Notes: generated by a model not told the origin, from the sequence alone. A stretch of DNA of 64,000 nucleotides from Lapillicoccus jejuensis (GCF_006715055.1 NZ_VFMN01000001.1:1240001-1304000); one strand, 5' to 3'; positions 51,810 through 61,841 are shown, counted from the stretch's first letter. Numbers and translations are program-made.

Positions 51810-52844
51810 GTGAGCAGCGGGCGCCGGGAGCGGGTCACCATCAGTGACATCGCCGCGCGCCTGGGCATCAGCAAGGCGTCGGTGTCCTACGCGCTCAACG
51901 GCCGGCCCGGGGTGAGCGCGGAGACGCGCGAGCGGGTACTGGCGCTCGCCGACGAGCTCGGCTTCCACGCGAGCTCGGCCGCGGTCGCGCTGTCCGCCGC
52001 GCGGACCGGGACGATCGGCATCGTCATCGCCCGCGACCCCGAGGTGATCACCGCCGAGGGCTTCTACATGCGCACGCTCTTCGGGGTCGAGCAGTACCTC
52101 AACGACGCCGACGGCCAGCTGCTGCTGCGCCTGACCGGGGAGCGCGGGGAGGACCTGCACGTCTACCGGCGCTGGGCCCGCCAGGGCCGCGTCGACGGCT
52201 TCATCCTCTACGACGAGCACGACGACGACCCGCGCGTGCCGCTGCTGCACTCGCTCCAGGTGCCGGGCGTCATGGTCACCTCGGTGGCCAAGGAGGACGG
52301 CATCGGCCGGCTCGTCACCCCGGAGAGCGAGACGGTGCGGGTCATGCTCGACCACCTGAAGTCGTTGGGGCACAAGCGGATCGCGCACCTCAGCGGCCCG
52401 ACGGCGTACCTGCACGAGCGGGTCCGGGTCGAGACGATGCAGCGCGAAGGCGAGGACCGCGGGCTCGCCGTACGCCACGTGGAGGGCACCTACGAGTTCG
52501 CGTCCGGTGAGGAGGCGACGACCCGGCTGCTCGGGCTCTCGGCGCGCACCCGCCCGACCGCGATCGTCGCCGGCAACGACATCATGGCCACCGCGGCCCT
52601 CAAGGCGGCCGCCGACCTCGGCGTCGGCGTCCCCGACCAGCTGTCCGTGCTCGCCTGGGACGACTCGGTGCTGTGCCACACCTCGCGCCCGCGGCTGACG
52701 GCGATGGACCACGGCCTCATGGAGAAGGCCCGTCTCGCGACCGACCTGCTCTACCACCTCATCGACGGCGGCACCCAGACCCACCGGGTCTCCCCGGTGG
52801 GCACGCTGCTCGTGCGCGACACCACCGGTCCGCTCGCCCGCTGA
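51810..52844 (+). CDS. LacI-family regulator of the mannoside operon
   Basis: A 344-residue regulator. The helix-turn-helix reads TISDIAARLGISKASVSYALNGRPGVSAETRERVLALADELGF, followed by a sugar-binding core with TIGIVIARDPEV, RIAHLSGPTAYLHERVR, TAIVAGNDIMATAAL and SVLAWDDSVLCHTSRPRLTAMD. It stands 224 bp upstream of the sugar ABC operon in the same direction. Start choice: GTG 51810 lies 9 nt after GGAGG and 7 nt after GAGGAT; ATG 51801 would abut the ribosome site. Confidence 0.93.
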   Translation: MSSGRRERVTISDIAARLGISKASVSYALNGRPGVSAETRERVLALADELGFHASSAAVALSAARTGTIGIVIARDPEVITAEGFYMRTLFGVEQYLNDADGQLLLRLTGERGEDLHVYRRWARQGRVDGFILYDEHDDDPRVPLLHSLQVPGVMVTSVAKEDGIGRLVTPESETVRVMLDHLKSLGHKRIAHLSGPTAYLHERVRVETMQREGEDRGLAVRHVEGTYEFASGEEATTRLLGLSARTRPTAIVAGNDIMATAALKAAADLGVGVPDQLSVLAWDDSVLCHTSRPRLTAMDHGLMEKARLATDLLYHLIDGGTQTHRVSPVGTLLVRDTTGPLAR

Positions 52845-52869
52845 CCCGTCCGGCACCGTCGGCGGACCC

Positions 52870-52936
52870 ACCCGAATCGGATTCGGCCCACTCGGCTCGG
52901 GTCAGGACCCGAGCCGACCGACCCGAATCCGATTCG
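52870..52936. repeat. Palindromic element family A, intergenic copy
   Basis: Outer arms CGAATCGGATTCG (52873-52885) and CGAATCCGATTCG (52924-52936), inner perfect 11-bp stem CGGCTCGGGTC (52893-52903) with GACCCGAGCCG (52906-52916). It lies between the LacI gene and the mannoside operon and could terminate the regulator transcript. It matches the E2-internal copy. Confidence 0.88.
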
Positions 52937-52960
52937 CAGAGGTCACGATCAGGTCACGAA

Positions 52961-52995
52961 CTTAACCGGTTCGATTGACCTTCTTAACCGGTTCG
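52961..52995. promoter_or_regulatory. Twin LacI-type operators before the mannoside operon
   Basis: CTTAACCGGTTCG occurs at 52961-52973 and again at 52983-52995. AACCGGTT is a perfect 8-bp palindrome, and the copies are 22 bp apart, about two turns. Just upstream GGTCACGA is repeated at 52941 and 52952 (11-bp period). LacI-family repressors bind such CG-centred palindromes; the regulator gene is directly upstream. Confidence 0.75.
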
Positions 52996-53068
52996 GCAAT
53001 GCTCGCTGCACCCGCCTCCACCCGCCGATCCCGGCCCGGGAGGCCCAGCAAGGACAAGGGAGTCCACC

Positions 53069-54397
53069 GTGACACGACGTGCCATCCTCGTCGCCGCCAC
53101 CGTGCCCGTGCTCGCCCTCTCGATCGCCGCCTGCAGCAGCAGCAGCGGTTCGAGTGGCGGCTCGGGGGGCACCGCAGCGGCCGGCACCACGCTCACCTAC
53201 TGGGCGAGCAACCAGGGCACCAGCCTGGACAACGACAAGGAAGTGCTCACCCCGGTCCTGCAGAAGTTCCAGCAGCAGACGGGCATCAAGGTCAACCTCG
53301 AGGTCATCGGGTGGAACGACCTGCAGACGCGGATCCAGACGGCGATTACCTCCGGCTCCGGTCCCGACGTCCTCAACATCGGCAACACGTGGGCCTCCTC
53401 CCTCCAGGCCACCGGCGCCTTCCTGCCGTACGACGACTCGGCCATGCAGGCCATCGGCGGCAAGGACAAGTTCGTCAAGGCCGCCCTCGACACCGGCGGC
53501 GCGCCCGGTCAGGACCCGACGTCGGTCCCGCTCTACGGTCTGGCCTACGGCCTCTACTACAACAAGGCCATGTTCAAGGCGGCCAACCTCCAGCCGCCGA
53601 CGACGTGGGAGGAGATGGTCAGCGCCGCGCAGAAGCTGACCGACCCGGCCAAGCAGCAGTACGGCTTCTCGCTCGCCGCGGGCAGCTACACCGAGAACGT
53701 GCACTTCGCGTTCATCAACGGCAGCCAGAACGGCGGCAGCTGGTTCGACGACAAGGGGAAGCCGACCTTCACCGGCGACGAGAACGTCCAGGGCGTCCTG
53801 CGCTACCTCGACCTCATGCAGAAGGACAAGGTCGTCAACCCCAGCAACGCGCAGTACGACAACGGCACCAAGTCGGTCAACGACTTCGCCACCGGCAAGG
53901 TCGCGATGATCCTCAACCAGAACAACGCCGACAACTCGATCCAGTCCAACGGCATGAAGTCCGACGCGTACGGCGTCGTGCCCTTCCCCTCCCCGAGCGG
54001 CGGGCAGAAGATCGCCACCTTCATCGCGGGCATCAACCTGTCGGTGATGGCCAACACGAAGAACAAGGACGCGGCCCTGCAGTTCGTCAAGTACATGACG
54101 TCGGCCGAGACCCAGAAGACCCTCGACAAGCCGTTCGCGGCGCTGCCGGTGCTCCAGGGCGAGACCCCCGTCTTCACGGACAACGCCGAGGAGGCCAAGA
54201 CCTTCCAGGACATCTACGCGAACATGTCCAAGCCGCTGCCGCTCGTCGCGGCCGAGGACCAGTTCGAGTCCACCGTGGGCAAGGCGATGAACTCGATGTT
54301 CGCCAAGATCGCCACCGGCGGGACCGTCTCCGCCGACGACGTCAAGTCCGCGCTGAAGGACGCGCAGGACCAGGTCACCGCGGCGGCGGGGGGCTGA
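53069..54397 (+). CDS. Sugar ABC transporter substrate-binding lipoprotein
   Basis: A 442-residue family-1 solute-binding lipoprotein with lipobox IAAC (Cys22). TTLTYWASNQGTSLDN, GWNDLQTRIQTAITSGSGPDVLNIGNTW and GLAYGLYYNKAMFKAANL are typical of actinobacterial oligosaccharide-binding proteins. It leads an operon of two permeases and two glycosidases acting on beta-linked sugars, so beta-mannosides or cello-oligosaccharides are the likely ligands. GTG start 53069 has AGCAAGGACAAGGGAG upstream. Confidence 0.93.
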   Translation: MTRRAILVAATVPVLALSIAACSSSSGSSGGSGGTAAAGTTLTYWASNQGTSLDNDKEVLTPVLQKFQQQTGIKVNLEVIGWNDLQTRIQTAITSGSGPDVLNIGNTWASSLQATGAFLPYDDSAMQAIGGKDKFVKAALDTGGAPGQDPTSVPLYGLAYGLYYNKAMFKAANLQPPTTWEEMVSAAQKLTDPAKQQYGFSLAAGSYTENVHFAFINGSQNGGSWFDDKGKPTFTGDENVQGVLRYLDLMQKDKVVNPSNAQYDNGTKSVNDFATGKVAMILNQNNADNSIQSNGMKSDAYGVVPFPSPSGGQKIATFIAGINLSVMANTKNKDAALQFVKYMTSAETQKTLDKPFAALPVLQGETPVFTDNAEEAKTFQDIYANMSKPLPLVAAEDQFESTVGKAMNSMFAKIATGGTVSADDVKSALKDAQDQVTAAAGG

Positions 54398-54399
54398 GC

Positions 54400-55413
54400 A
54401 TGAGCGCCGGCACCACCACCGTCGGCGCCGGCACCGCCGCGCGCACGGCGGGCGCCGAGGCGGGGCGTCGTACGCGACGCTCCCGCCTCACGCGCCCGCC
54501 GTCGCGCGGGAACCGCTGGCTGCCCTACGCCCTGCTCGCCCCCGCGGTGGTCATGGAGCTGCTCGTCCACATCCTGCCGATGCTCGTCGGCATCTGGATG
54601 AGCTTCGTGCGGCTGACCAAGTTCTTCCTCGCGAACTGGTCGGCCGCCCCGTGGAGCGGCCTGGCCAACTACCGCGTCGCGGTGGACCTCGACTCGAGCA
54701 TCGGGCAGAAGCTCCTGGTCTCCTTCGGCGTCACCCTGGGCTTCTCCCTCGCCGCCGTCGTCTTCTCCTGGGGCCTCGGCATGGCCGCCGCCGTCGCGCT
54801 GCAACAACCCTTCCGAGGACGCGGTGTCGTGCGCACCCTCTTCCTGGTGCCCTACGCGTTGCCGGCCTACGCCGGCATCCTCACCTGGAACTTCATGCTC
54901 CAGCGCGACACCGGCCTGGTGAACCACCTGCTCGTCGACAACCTGCACCTCACCGGCGACCGGCCCTTCTGGCTGCTCGGCTCCAACGCGTTCGTCTCCA
55001 TCGTCGTCGTCGCCGTGTGGAAGCTGTGGCCGTTCGCGTTCCTCACGATCATGGCCGGTCTGCAGTCCGTGCCCACCGAGCTGTACGAGGCCGCGTCCGT
55101 CGACGGCGCGGGCAACGTGCGCCAGTGGCGCTCGATCACCCTCCCGTCGCTGCGACCGGTCAACCTCGTCCTCGTGCTCGTCCTGTTCCTGTGGACGTTC
55201 AGCGACTTCAACACGCCGTACGTGCTCTTCGGCACCGGGCAGCCCACGGGCGGCGACCTCATCAGCTTCCATATCTACAACGCGTCGTTCCTCACCTGGA
55301 ACTTCGGTCTGGGGGCCGCGATGTCGGTGATGCTCCTGCTCTTCCTGCTCGTCGTCACGGCGGTCTACCTCGTCGCCACCAACCGCCGCGAGAGGACCCC
55401 GCGCCATGCGTGA
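54400..55413 (+). CDS. Sugar ABC transporter permease (MalF-like)
   Basis: A 337-residue inner-membrane permease with an N-terminal cytoplasmic extension (about 1-40, Thr/Ala/Arg-rich) and six predicted helices. The EAA loop reads LYEAASVDGAGNVRQWRSITLPSLRPV. It starts 2 nt after the binding-protein stop codon, in TGAGCATG. Confidence 0.95.
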   Translation: MSAGTTTVGAGTAARTAGAEAGRRTRRSRLTRPPSRGNRWLPYALLAPAVVMELLVHILPMLVGIWMSFVRLTKFFLANWSAAPWSGLANYRVAVDLDSSIGQKLLVSFGVTLGFSLAAVVFSWGLGMAAAVALQQPFRGRGVVRTLFLVPYALPAYAGILTWNFMLQRDTGLVNHLLVDNLHLTGDRPFWLLGSNAFVSIVVVAVWKLWPFAFLTIMAGLQSVPTELYEAASVDGAGNVRQWRSITLPSLRPVNLVLVLVLFLWTFSDFNTPYVLFGTGQPTGGDLISFHIYNASFLTWNFGLGAAMSVMLLLFLLVVTAVYLVATNRRERTPRHA

Positions 55414-56245
55414 CACCGTCGGCTTCAAGACGTTCCGCGCCGTCGTCCTCGTCGTGCTCGGGCTCTTCGTCCTCGTCCCGCTCTACGCCATGGTCACCTC
55501 GGCGCTCAAGCCGCTGCGCGACGTGCAGGGCACCTTCACCTGGTGGCCGAGCACGATCACCGTGTCGCCGTTCGTCGACATGTGGTCGACCGTCCCCCTG
55601 GCCCGCTACTTCGTCAACAGCGTCGTGGTCTCCGGGGCCGCGACGGTGGCCAGCGTCGTGCTGGCGGTGCTGTCCGCCTTCGCGGTCTCGCGCTTCACCT
55701 TCCGCGGGCGCTCGGTCTTCACCACGACGGTGCTGTCGACGCAGATGTTCCCGGGAGTCCTCTTCCTGCTCCCCCTCTTCCTCATCTTCACCAACATCCA
55801 CTCCACCACTGGTCTCCAGCTGGTCGGGTCACGGCTCGGCCTGATCGTCACCTACCTGACCTTCACGCTCCCCTTCTCGATCTGGATGCTCGTCGGATAC
55901 TTCGACTCGATCCCGCGCGAGCTGGACGAGGCGGCCATGGTCGACGGCTGCGGCCCGATGGGCGCGCTGTGGCGGGTCGTGCTCCCCGCGGCCCGTCCGG
56001 GCGTGATCGCCGTCGCCATCTACGCCTTCATGACCGCCTGGGGCGAGGTCCTCTTCGCCTCCGTGATGACCAACGACACCAACCGCACCCTGGCCGTCGG
56101 GCTGCGGGAGTACTCGACCCAGACCAACGTCTACTGGAACCAGATCATGGCCGCCTCGCTCGTCGTCTCGATCCCCGTCGTCGTCGGCTTCCTGCTGGCG
56201 CAGAAGAACTTCGTCGCCGGCGTCACCGCGGGGGCGGTCAAGTGA
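55406..56245 (+). CDS. Sugar ABC transporter permease (MalG-like)
   Basis: A 279-residue permease with six predicted helices and the EAA loop LDEAAMVDGCGPMGALWRVVLPAARPG. It overlaps the preceding permease by 8 nt and the GH2 gene by GTGA. The operon has no ATPase, so it probably uses a shared MsiK-type ATPase encoded elsewhere, as is known in streptomycetes. Confidence 0.95.
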   Translation: MRDTVGFKTFRAVVLVVLGLFVLVPLYAMVTSALKPLRDVQGTFTWWPSTITVSPFVDMWSTVPLARYFVNSVVVSGAATVASVVLAVLSAFAVSRFTFRGRSVFTTTVLSTQMFPGVLFLLPLFLIFTNIHSTTGLQLVGSRLGLIVTYLTFTLPFSIWMLVGYFDSIPRELDEAAMVDGCGPMGALWRVVLPAARPGVIAVAIYAFMTAWGEVLFASVMTNDTNRTLAVGLREYSTQTNVYWNQIMAASLVVSIPVVVGFLLAQKNFVAGVTAGAVK

Positions 56246-58794
56246 GGACACCCCTCCACGCGTCCTGGACCCTGCGGGCCACGGGCGGCCAGGTGCCGCC
56301 CGAGCTGGTGGACCGCGAGGTCCCGGCCACCGTCCCCGGCACCGTGCACACCGACCTGCTCGCGGCCGGGCTGGTCCCCGACCCCTATCTCGACGAGAAC
56401 GAGGCCGCCCTGCAGTGGGTCGGCCGGACGGCGTGGCGCTACACGGCCCCGCTGCGGCTCGACCCGCCCCGCCCGGGGGAGCGGGTCGAGCTCGTCCTGC
56501 TCGGGGTCGACACCGTCGCCGAGGTGCGCCTCGACGGGCACCACCTCGGCTCGCCGCGCAACCAGCACCGGACCCACCGGTACGACGTCACGCCGCACCT
56601 CGGTGCCGACGCCGACCACGAGCTCGTCGTCGACCTCGCCGCCCAGCTCGACGCGGCGGAGGCGATGAGCACGAGCCAGGGGCCGCGGGTGCACACCAAC
56701 GCCCACCCCTTCAACGCCGTCCGCAAGATGGCCTGCAACTTCGGCTGGGACTGGGGCCCGGACCTCGTCACGGCCGGCCTGTGGCGCCCGGTCCTGGTCG
56801 ACCGCTGGCGCACGGCCCGCCTGGGTGACGTGCGTGCGCTCGTCACCGTCGACGGCGACACCGGCCGCGTCGAGCTGCCCGTCGACGTCGTCCGCGACCC
56901 GGCGGCCACCAGCCCGGTGCCGCTGCGGGTCACGGCCCGCGTCCACGGTCACGGCCTCGACGTGGGGACGACCGCCGAGACGACCAACGGCCACCTCGTC
57001 GTCGCGCTCGACGTCCCCGGCGTGCGGCGGTGGTGGCCCCGCGGCCACGGCGACCAGCCGCTGTACGACGTCGAGGTGACCCTCTCCGACGCGGCGACCG
57101 GCGACGTCCTCGACACGTGGGGGCGTCGTACGGGCTTCCGGTCCGTCGCGCTGGACACGGCCCCGGACGCCGACGGCACCCCGTTCGTGCTGTCGGTCAA
57201 CGACGAGCCCGTCCTCGTGCGCGGGGCCAACTGGATCCCCGACGACTGCTTCCCGCACCGCGTCGACCGCGAGCGCTACGCGCGGCGGCTCGCCGACGCG
57301 ACCGAGGCCGGGATGAACCTCCTGAGGGTCTGGGGCGGCGGGCTCTACGAGTCCGACGACCTCTACGACCTGTGCGACGAGCAGGGCGTCCTGCTCTGGC
57401 AGGACTTCCTCTTCGCCTGCGCCGCCTACGCCGAGGAGCCCCCGCTCTCCTCGGAGGTCGTCGCCGAGGCGACCGAGGCCGTCACCCGGCTCGCCCCCCA
57501 CCCGAGCCTGGTGGTCTGGAACGGCAACAACGAGAACCTCTGGGGCCACGGGGACTGGGACTGGAAGGCCGAGCTCGGCGACCTCTCCTGGGGGCGCGGC
57601 TACTACCTCGACGTGCTGCCCCGGCTGCTCGAGCGGCTCGACCCGACCCGCCCCTACTCCCCCGGCAGCCCGTGGTCGTTCGACGAGACCCGGCACCCCA
57701 ACGACCCCGACCACGGCACGATGCACGTCTGGGACGTCTGGAACCGTGAGGACTACACGCTCTACCGCGACTACCGCGCGCGGTTCGTCAGCGAGTTCGG
57801 CTACCAGGGTCCCCCGACCTGGGCGACGCTGACCCGCGCGCTGCACGACGAGCCCCTCGGCCCCGACTCGCCCGGCATGCGGGCGCACCAGAAGGCCGAG
57901 GACGGCGACCTCAAGCTGAGCCGCGGTATCGCGCCGCACCTGCCCGTCCCCGCCGACCCGGTCACCGACCTCGAGGACTGGCACTGGGCCATGCAGCTGC
58001 AGCAGGCGCACGCCGTCGCGTTCGGGATCGAGCACTTCCGCTCGTGGCACCCGCGCAACGCGGGCACGATCGTGTGGCAGCTCAACGACTGCTGGCCGGT
58101 CACCTCGTGGGCGGCCGTCGACGGCGACGGCCGGCGCAAGCCGCTGTGGTTCGCGCTGCGGCACGCCTACGCCGACCGCGTCCTCACCGTGCAGCCGCGC
58201 GACGGCGGTCTCGCCCTCGTCGCCGGCAACGACACGGGTGAGCCGTGGCGTGGCTCCGTCGACGTGCGCCGGCTGCGTCTCGACGGCACCCAGCGCGCCA
58301 TGACCACGGTCGCCCTCGACGTCCCCGCCCGGGGCACGCACACGGTGACGCTGCCGCGCGCGGTGGTGACCGACGTGTCGCCGTACGACGAGCTGCTCGT
58401 CGCCACCGCACCCGGCGCACGGACGGTGCACTGGTTCGCCGAGCCGAAGGACCTCGCGCTCGTCGACGGGTGGGCCGAGGCGGTCGCCGAGCCCGAGGCC
58501 GGCGGCTGCTCGGTGCGGGTCACCGCCGCGAGCGTGCAGCGCGACGTCTGCCTGCTCGTCGACAAGGTCGACCCCGACGCGACCGTCGACGACGGGATGG
58601 TCACCGTGCTGCCCGGCGAGACGCACGTCTTCCACGTCCGCGGCGCCGTCGGCGCCGACCCGACCGAGCTCACGTCCGCCCGCGTCCTGCGCTCCGCCAA
58701 CCAGCTGCTGCGGCACCGCGGCGGCGACCCGGCCGACGGCGGCCGCACCGACCCGACCACCCGACCGCTCACGACCTCAGGAGCCTCCGCGTGA
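56242..58794 (+). CDS. Beta-mannosidase, glycoside hydrolase family 2
   Basis: An 850-residue cytosolic enzyme removing terminal beta-D-mannose from manno-oligosaccharides. The N-terminal sandwich contains [24 protein letters not shown] and WRYTAPLRL. The signature [12 protein letters not shown] gives the acid/base Glu431, and [12 protein letters not shown] the nucleophile Glu518. [29 protein letters not shown] is a typical beta-mannosidase segment. GTG 56242 overlaps the permease stop, and its stop overlaps the GH1 start as GTGA. Confidence 0.95.
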   Translation: MRTPLHASWTLRATGGQVPPELVDREVPATVPGTVHTDLLAAGLVPDPYLDENEAALQWVGRTAWRYTAPLRLDPPRPGERVELVLLGVDTVAEVRLDGHHLGSPRNQHRTHRYDVTPHLGADADHELVVDLAAQLDAAEAMSTSQGPRVHTNAHPFNAVRKMACNFGWDWGPDLVTAGLWRPVLVDRWRTARLGDVRALVTVDGDTGRVELPVDVVRDPAATSPVPLRVTARVHGHGLDVGTTAETTNGHLVVALDVPGVRRWWPRGHGDQPLYDVEVTLSDAATGDVLDTWGRRTGFRSVALDTAPDADGTPFVLSVNDEPVLVRGANWIPDDCFPHRVDRERYARRLADATEAGMNLLRVWGGGLYESDDLYDLCDEQGVLLWQDFLFACAAYAEEPPLSSEVVAEATEAVTRLAPHPSLVVWNGNNENLWGHGDWDWKAELGDLSWGRGYYLDVLPRLLERLDPTRPYSPGSPWSFDETRHPNDPDHGTMHVWDVWNREDYTLYRDYRARFVSEFGYQGPPTWATLTRALHDEPLGPDSPGMRAHQKAEDGDLKLSRGIAPHLPVPADPVTDLEDWHWAMQLQQAHAVAFGIEHFRSWHPRNAGTIVWQLNDCWPVTSWAAVDGDGRRKPLWFALRHAYADRVLTVQPRDGGLALVAGNDTGEPWRGSVDVRRLRLDGTQRAMTTVALDVPARGTHTVTLPRAVVTDVSPYDELLVATAPGARTVHWFAEPKDLALVDGWAEAVAEPEAGGCSVRVTAASVQRDVCLLVDKVDPDATVDDGMVTVLPGETHVFHVRGAVGADPTELTSARVLRSANQLLRHRGGDPADGGRTDPTTRPLTTSGASA

Positions 58795-60245
58795 CCACCA
58801 CCCCCACCCCCGTCCGGCCCGCGACGGCGACCGCCCTCGACCCGCGGCTGACCTTCCCGGAGGGGTTCCTCTTCGGCAGCGCCACGGCGAGCTACCAGAT
58901 CGAGGGCGCCGTCGCCGAGGACGGCCGCACGCCGTCGATCTGGGACACCTTCAGCCACACCCCGGGCAAGGTGCGCCGCGGCGAGACGGGCGACGTCGCC
59001 GCCGACCACTACCACCGGATGCCGCAGGACGTCGCGCTGATGAGACGGCTCGGGCTGCAGTCCTACCGGTTCTCGGTCGCGTGGCCGCGGGTCGTGCCGC
59101 ACGGCCGCGGACCGGTCAACGCCGCCGGGCTGGCGTTCTACGACCGGCTCGTCGACGAGCTGCTCGGCGCCGGGATCCAGCCGATCGTCACGCTCTACCA
59201 CTGGGACCTGCCGCAGGAGCTCGAGGACGGGGGCGGCTGGGCGGCGCGCTCGACCGCCGAGGCGTTCGGTCCGTACGCGACGGCCGTCGCCGAGGCCCTC
59301 GGTGACCGCGTGCACACGTGGACGACGCTCAACGAGCCGTGGTGCTCGGCCTACCTCGGCTACGCCTCCGGGGTGCACGCGCCCGGCCGCACCGACGGCG
59401 AGTCGGCGCTCAAGGCCGTGCACCACCTCAACCTCGCGCACGGTCTGGCGTGCCAGGCCGTCCGCGCCGTGCTCCCCTCGGCGCGGATGTCCGTCACGCA
59501 CAACCTGCACGTCGTCCACCCGGCGGACCCGTCGTCGGCCGACGACCTCGACCTCGTGCGTCGGATGGACGCCCTGGGCAACCGGGCCTTCCTCCAGCCG
59601 CAGCTCGAGGGGGTGCTGCCCGACGACCTCGTCCAGGACACCGCCCACGTCACCGACTGGGGCTTCGTCCAGGACGGCGACCTCGCCGACATCCACCAGC
59701 CGCTCGACGTGCTCGGCGTCAACTACTACACGACCTCGGTCGTGCAGAAGTGGGACGGCGTGAGCCCGCGGGTCATGGAGGACGGGCACATGGTCAGCGA
59801 GCACGTGCCGTGGGTCGGGATCGCCGACGCGGACTTCGTGCTCGAGGACGGGCTGCGGACCGCGATGGGCTGGCTCGTCGACCCGTCCGGCCTCACCGAG
59901 CTGCTCGTGCGGACCAGCCGCACCTACCCCGACCTGCCGCTCATGGTCACCGAGAACGGCGCCGCGTTCGCGGACGAGGTCGTGCTCGAGGACGGGGAGC
60001 CGCGGGTGCACGACGAGCTGCGCACGGACTACGTACGGACGCACCTGCTCGCCGTCCGCGACGCGATGGACGCCGGCGCCGACGTGCGCGGCTACCAGCT
60101 GTGGTCGCTGCTCGACAACTTCGAGTGGGCCTGGGGCTACGACCGCCGCTTCGGCATCACCCACGTCGACTACGACACCCAGGAGCGCGTCCTCAAGGAC
60201 TCGGCGCTGTTCTACGCCGACGTCATCGCCGCGAGCGGCGCCTGA
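58791..60245 (+). CDS. Beta-glycosidase, glycoside hydrolase family 1
   Basis: A 484-residue cytosolic (beta/alpha)8 enzyme. [20 protein letters not shown] is the family-1 N-terminal signature, TLNEPW gives the acid/base Glu182 and VTENGAAF the nucleophile Glu388. Family members cleave beta-glucosides, beta-mannosides or cellobiose. Together with the GH2 beta-mannosidase it suits glucomannan or beta-manno-oligosaccharide breakdown. The GTG is preceded by CAGGAGC. Confidence 0.95.
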   Translation: MTTTPTPVRPATATALDPRLTFPEGFLFGSATASYQIEGAVAEDGRTPSIWDTFSHTPGKVRRGETGDVAADHYHRMPQDVALMRRLGLQSYRFSVAWPRVVPHGRGPVNAAGLAFYDRLVDELLGAGIQPIVTLYHWDLPQELEDGGGWAARSTAEAFGPYATAVAEALGDRVHTWTTLNEPWCSAYLGYASGVHAPGRTDGESALKAVHHLNLAHGLACQAVRAVLPSARMSVTHNLHVVHPADPSSADDLDLVRRMDALGNRAFLQPQLEGVLPDDLVQDTAHVTDWGFVQDGDLADIHQPLDVLGVNYYTTSVVQKWDGVSPRVMEDGHMVSEHVPWVGIADADFVLEDGLRTAMGWLVDPSGLTELLVRTSRTYPDLPLMVTENGAAFADEVVLEDGEPRVHDELRTDYVRTHLLAVRDAMDAGADVRGYQLWSLLDNFEWAWGYDRRFGITHVDYDTQERVLKDSALFYADVIAASGA

Positions 60246-60253
60246 CCCGTCGA

Positions 60254-60315
60254 GACACAGGAAACCCCACGTCAGGCAGGCCCTCGGCTCGCCAGGACGT
60301 GGGGTTTCCTGTGTC
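60254..60315. repeat. Palindromic element family B, copy 3
   Basis: GACACAGGAAACCCCACGTC (60254-60273) and its perfect 20-bp complement (60296-60315) enclose a 22-nt loop. It lies 8 nt after the GH1 stop codon and is the likely terminator of the mannoside operon. Confidence 0.88.
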
Positions 60316-60323
60316 CGGACGGG

Positions 60324-60329
60324 GATGAT
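60324..60329 (+). promoter_or_regulatory. -10-like element for the DUF1905 gene (leaderless layout)
   Basis: GATGAT, 6 nt, then the GTG at 60336. Any -35 region would fall inside the right arm of repeat B3. Confidence 0.45.
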
Positions 60330-60335
60330 GGGGCC

Positions 60336-60653
60336 GTGGCGGACGAGGGCGGCTGGGAGTACGACGTCGAGGTGACGGTCTGGGAGACCGAGTCCTTCGC
60401 CAAGTGGGCCTTCGTCACGCTCCCGCCGGACGTCACCGACGACATCGACGCCCGGACGGCGCGGCTACCGCAGCGCGGGTTCGGCGCCGTCAAGGTCGAG
60501 GTCGCGATCGGCGGGACGGTCTGGCGCACCTCGGTCTTCCCCGACACCCGCCGCGGGGGGCTGATCCTGCCGCTCAAGAAGGCGGTCCGCACCGCCGAGG
60601 GGGTCGCCGTCGGCGACACCGTCCGGCTCGCGCTGCGCGTCGTCGACGCCTGA
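60336..60653 (+). CDS. DUF1905 family protein
   Basis: A 105-residue cytosolic protein matching DUF1905: WEYDVEVTVWETESFAKWAFVTLPPDVTDDI, GFGAVKVEVAIGGTVWRTSVFPDTRRGGLILPLKKAVR, VAVGDTVRLALRVV. The fold is a small beta-barrel; the function is unknown. The GTG start is supported by the family start and by GATGAT 6 nt upstream. Confidence 0.9.
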   Translation: MADEGGWEYDVEVTVWETESFAKWAFVTLPPDVTDDIDARTARLPQRGFGAVKVEVAIGGTVWRTSVFPDTRRGGLILPLKKAVRTAEGVAVGDTVRLALRVVDA

Positions 60654-60656
60654 GGG

Positions 60657-60662
60657 CAGGAT
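60657..60662 (+). promoter_or_regulatory. -10-like element for the 3-hydroxyacyl-CoA dehydrogenase gene (leaderless layout)
   Basis: CAGGAT, 6 nt, then the ATG at 60669, the same hexamer and spacing as before the DUF2630 gene. Confidence 0.45.
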
Positions 60663-60668
60663 GGGGGC

Positions 60669-61841
60669 ATGGAGGCACAGGGGCAGGTGGCCGTCGTCGG
60701 GGCCGGGGCGATGGGCGCCGGCATCGCGCAGGTCGCCGCCACGGCCGGGCACCCGGTGCACCTCGTCGACGGGCGCGACGGCGCGGCGCGGGCCGCCGTC
60801 GACGGGATCGTCCGCCGGCTCGACGACCGCGTCGCCCGCGGCCGTACGACCCGCGAGGAGGCCGACGCCGTCGCCGACCGGCTGCACGTCGTGGCCGCCG
60901 TCACCGACCTGCCCGAGTGCGCCCTGGTCCTCGAGGCGGTCACCGAGGACCTCGCCGTCAAGCAGGCGCTGCTCCACGAGATCTCGGACCACCAGCCCAG
61001 CACCACGCTCCTGGCCAGCAACACCTCCAGCCTCGACGTCGACCGGATCGCCGACGCCGTCGCCTCCCCCGAACGCGTCCTGGGACTGCACTTCTTCAAC
61101 CCCGCGCCGGCGATGCCGCTCGTCGAGGTCGTCGCCGGTGAGCGGACCGCGAGCGCGTACGTCGACTTCGCCGCCGACCTCGTGCGCGCCTGGGGCAAGA
61201 CGCCGGTCCGCTGCCGCAGCACCCCCGGCTTCGTCGTCAACCGGGTCGCGCGGCCGTTCTACGGCGAGGCGTTCCGCATGCTCGCCGACGGCGTCGCCGG
61301 CTCGGCGACGCTGGACGCGGCGCTGCGCGGTGCCGGTTTCAAGCTCGGCCCGCTCGAGCTGACCGACCTCATCGGCCAGGACGTCAACCTCGCCGTCGGC
61401 ACGAGCGTGTGGGAACAGACCGACCGCGACCCGCGCTACGCCCCGGTGCCGCTCCAGCAGGACCTCGTCGCGCAGGGGAGGCTGGGGCGCAAGAGCGGTC
61501 ACGGCGTCTTCCGGTACGACGCCGCCGGGCACGCCGTCGACGCGCAGCCGGACGAGGCTCGCGTCGCCGAGCTGGTCGGCGGTCCGCTCGTCACCGACCC
61601 GGTCGCGCGCACCCTCGCCATGCTCGTCAACGAGGCGGTCGACCTCGTCGACCGCGGGGAGGCGAGCGCCGAGGACGTCGACCTCGCGCTGCGGCTCGGC
61701 GCGGGCTACCCGCGCGGCCCGATCGAGTGGGGACGCGAGCTCGGGTACGACGTCGTCGCGCAGCAGCTGCGCGAGCTCGACGCCGCCTTCCCGGGCGGTC
61801 GCTACCGTCCGAGCCCCGCACTGACCCGGGAGCACGCGTGA
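60669..61841 (+). CDS. 3-hydroxyacyl-CoA dehydrogenase (PaaH-like)
   Basis: A 390-residue NAD-dependent dehydrogenase of beta-oxidation. The Rossmann motif GAGAMGAG lies near residue 10, and LLASNTSSLDVDRIADAVASPERVLGLHFFNPAPAMPLVEVVAG carries the catalytic Ser-His region. A first full 3HCDH C-terminal domain and a second one follow, giving the PaaH layout. It is coupled (GTGA) to a PaaI-type thioesterase, so a phenylacetate role is possible. No other paa genes are in the window. Confidence 0.92.
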   Translation: MEAQGQVAVVGAGAMGAGIAQVAATAGHPVHLVDGRDGAARAAVDGIVRRLDDRVARGRTTREEADAVADRLHVVAAVTDLPECALVLEAVTEDLAVKQALLHEISDHQPSTTLLASNTSSLDVDRIADAVASPERVLGLHFFNPAPAMPLVEVVAGERTASAYVDFAADLVRAWGKTPVRCRSTPGFVVNRVARPFYGEAFRMLADGVAGSATLDAALRGAGFKLGPLELTDLIGQDVNLAVGTSVWEQTDRDPRYAPVPLQQDLVAQGRLGRKSGHGVFRYDAAGHAVDAQPDEARVAELVGGPLVTDPVARTLAMLVNEAVDLVDRGEASAEDVDLALRLGAGYPRGPIEWGRELGYDVVAQQLRELDAAFPGGRYRPSPALTREHA

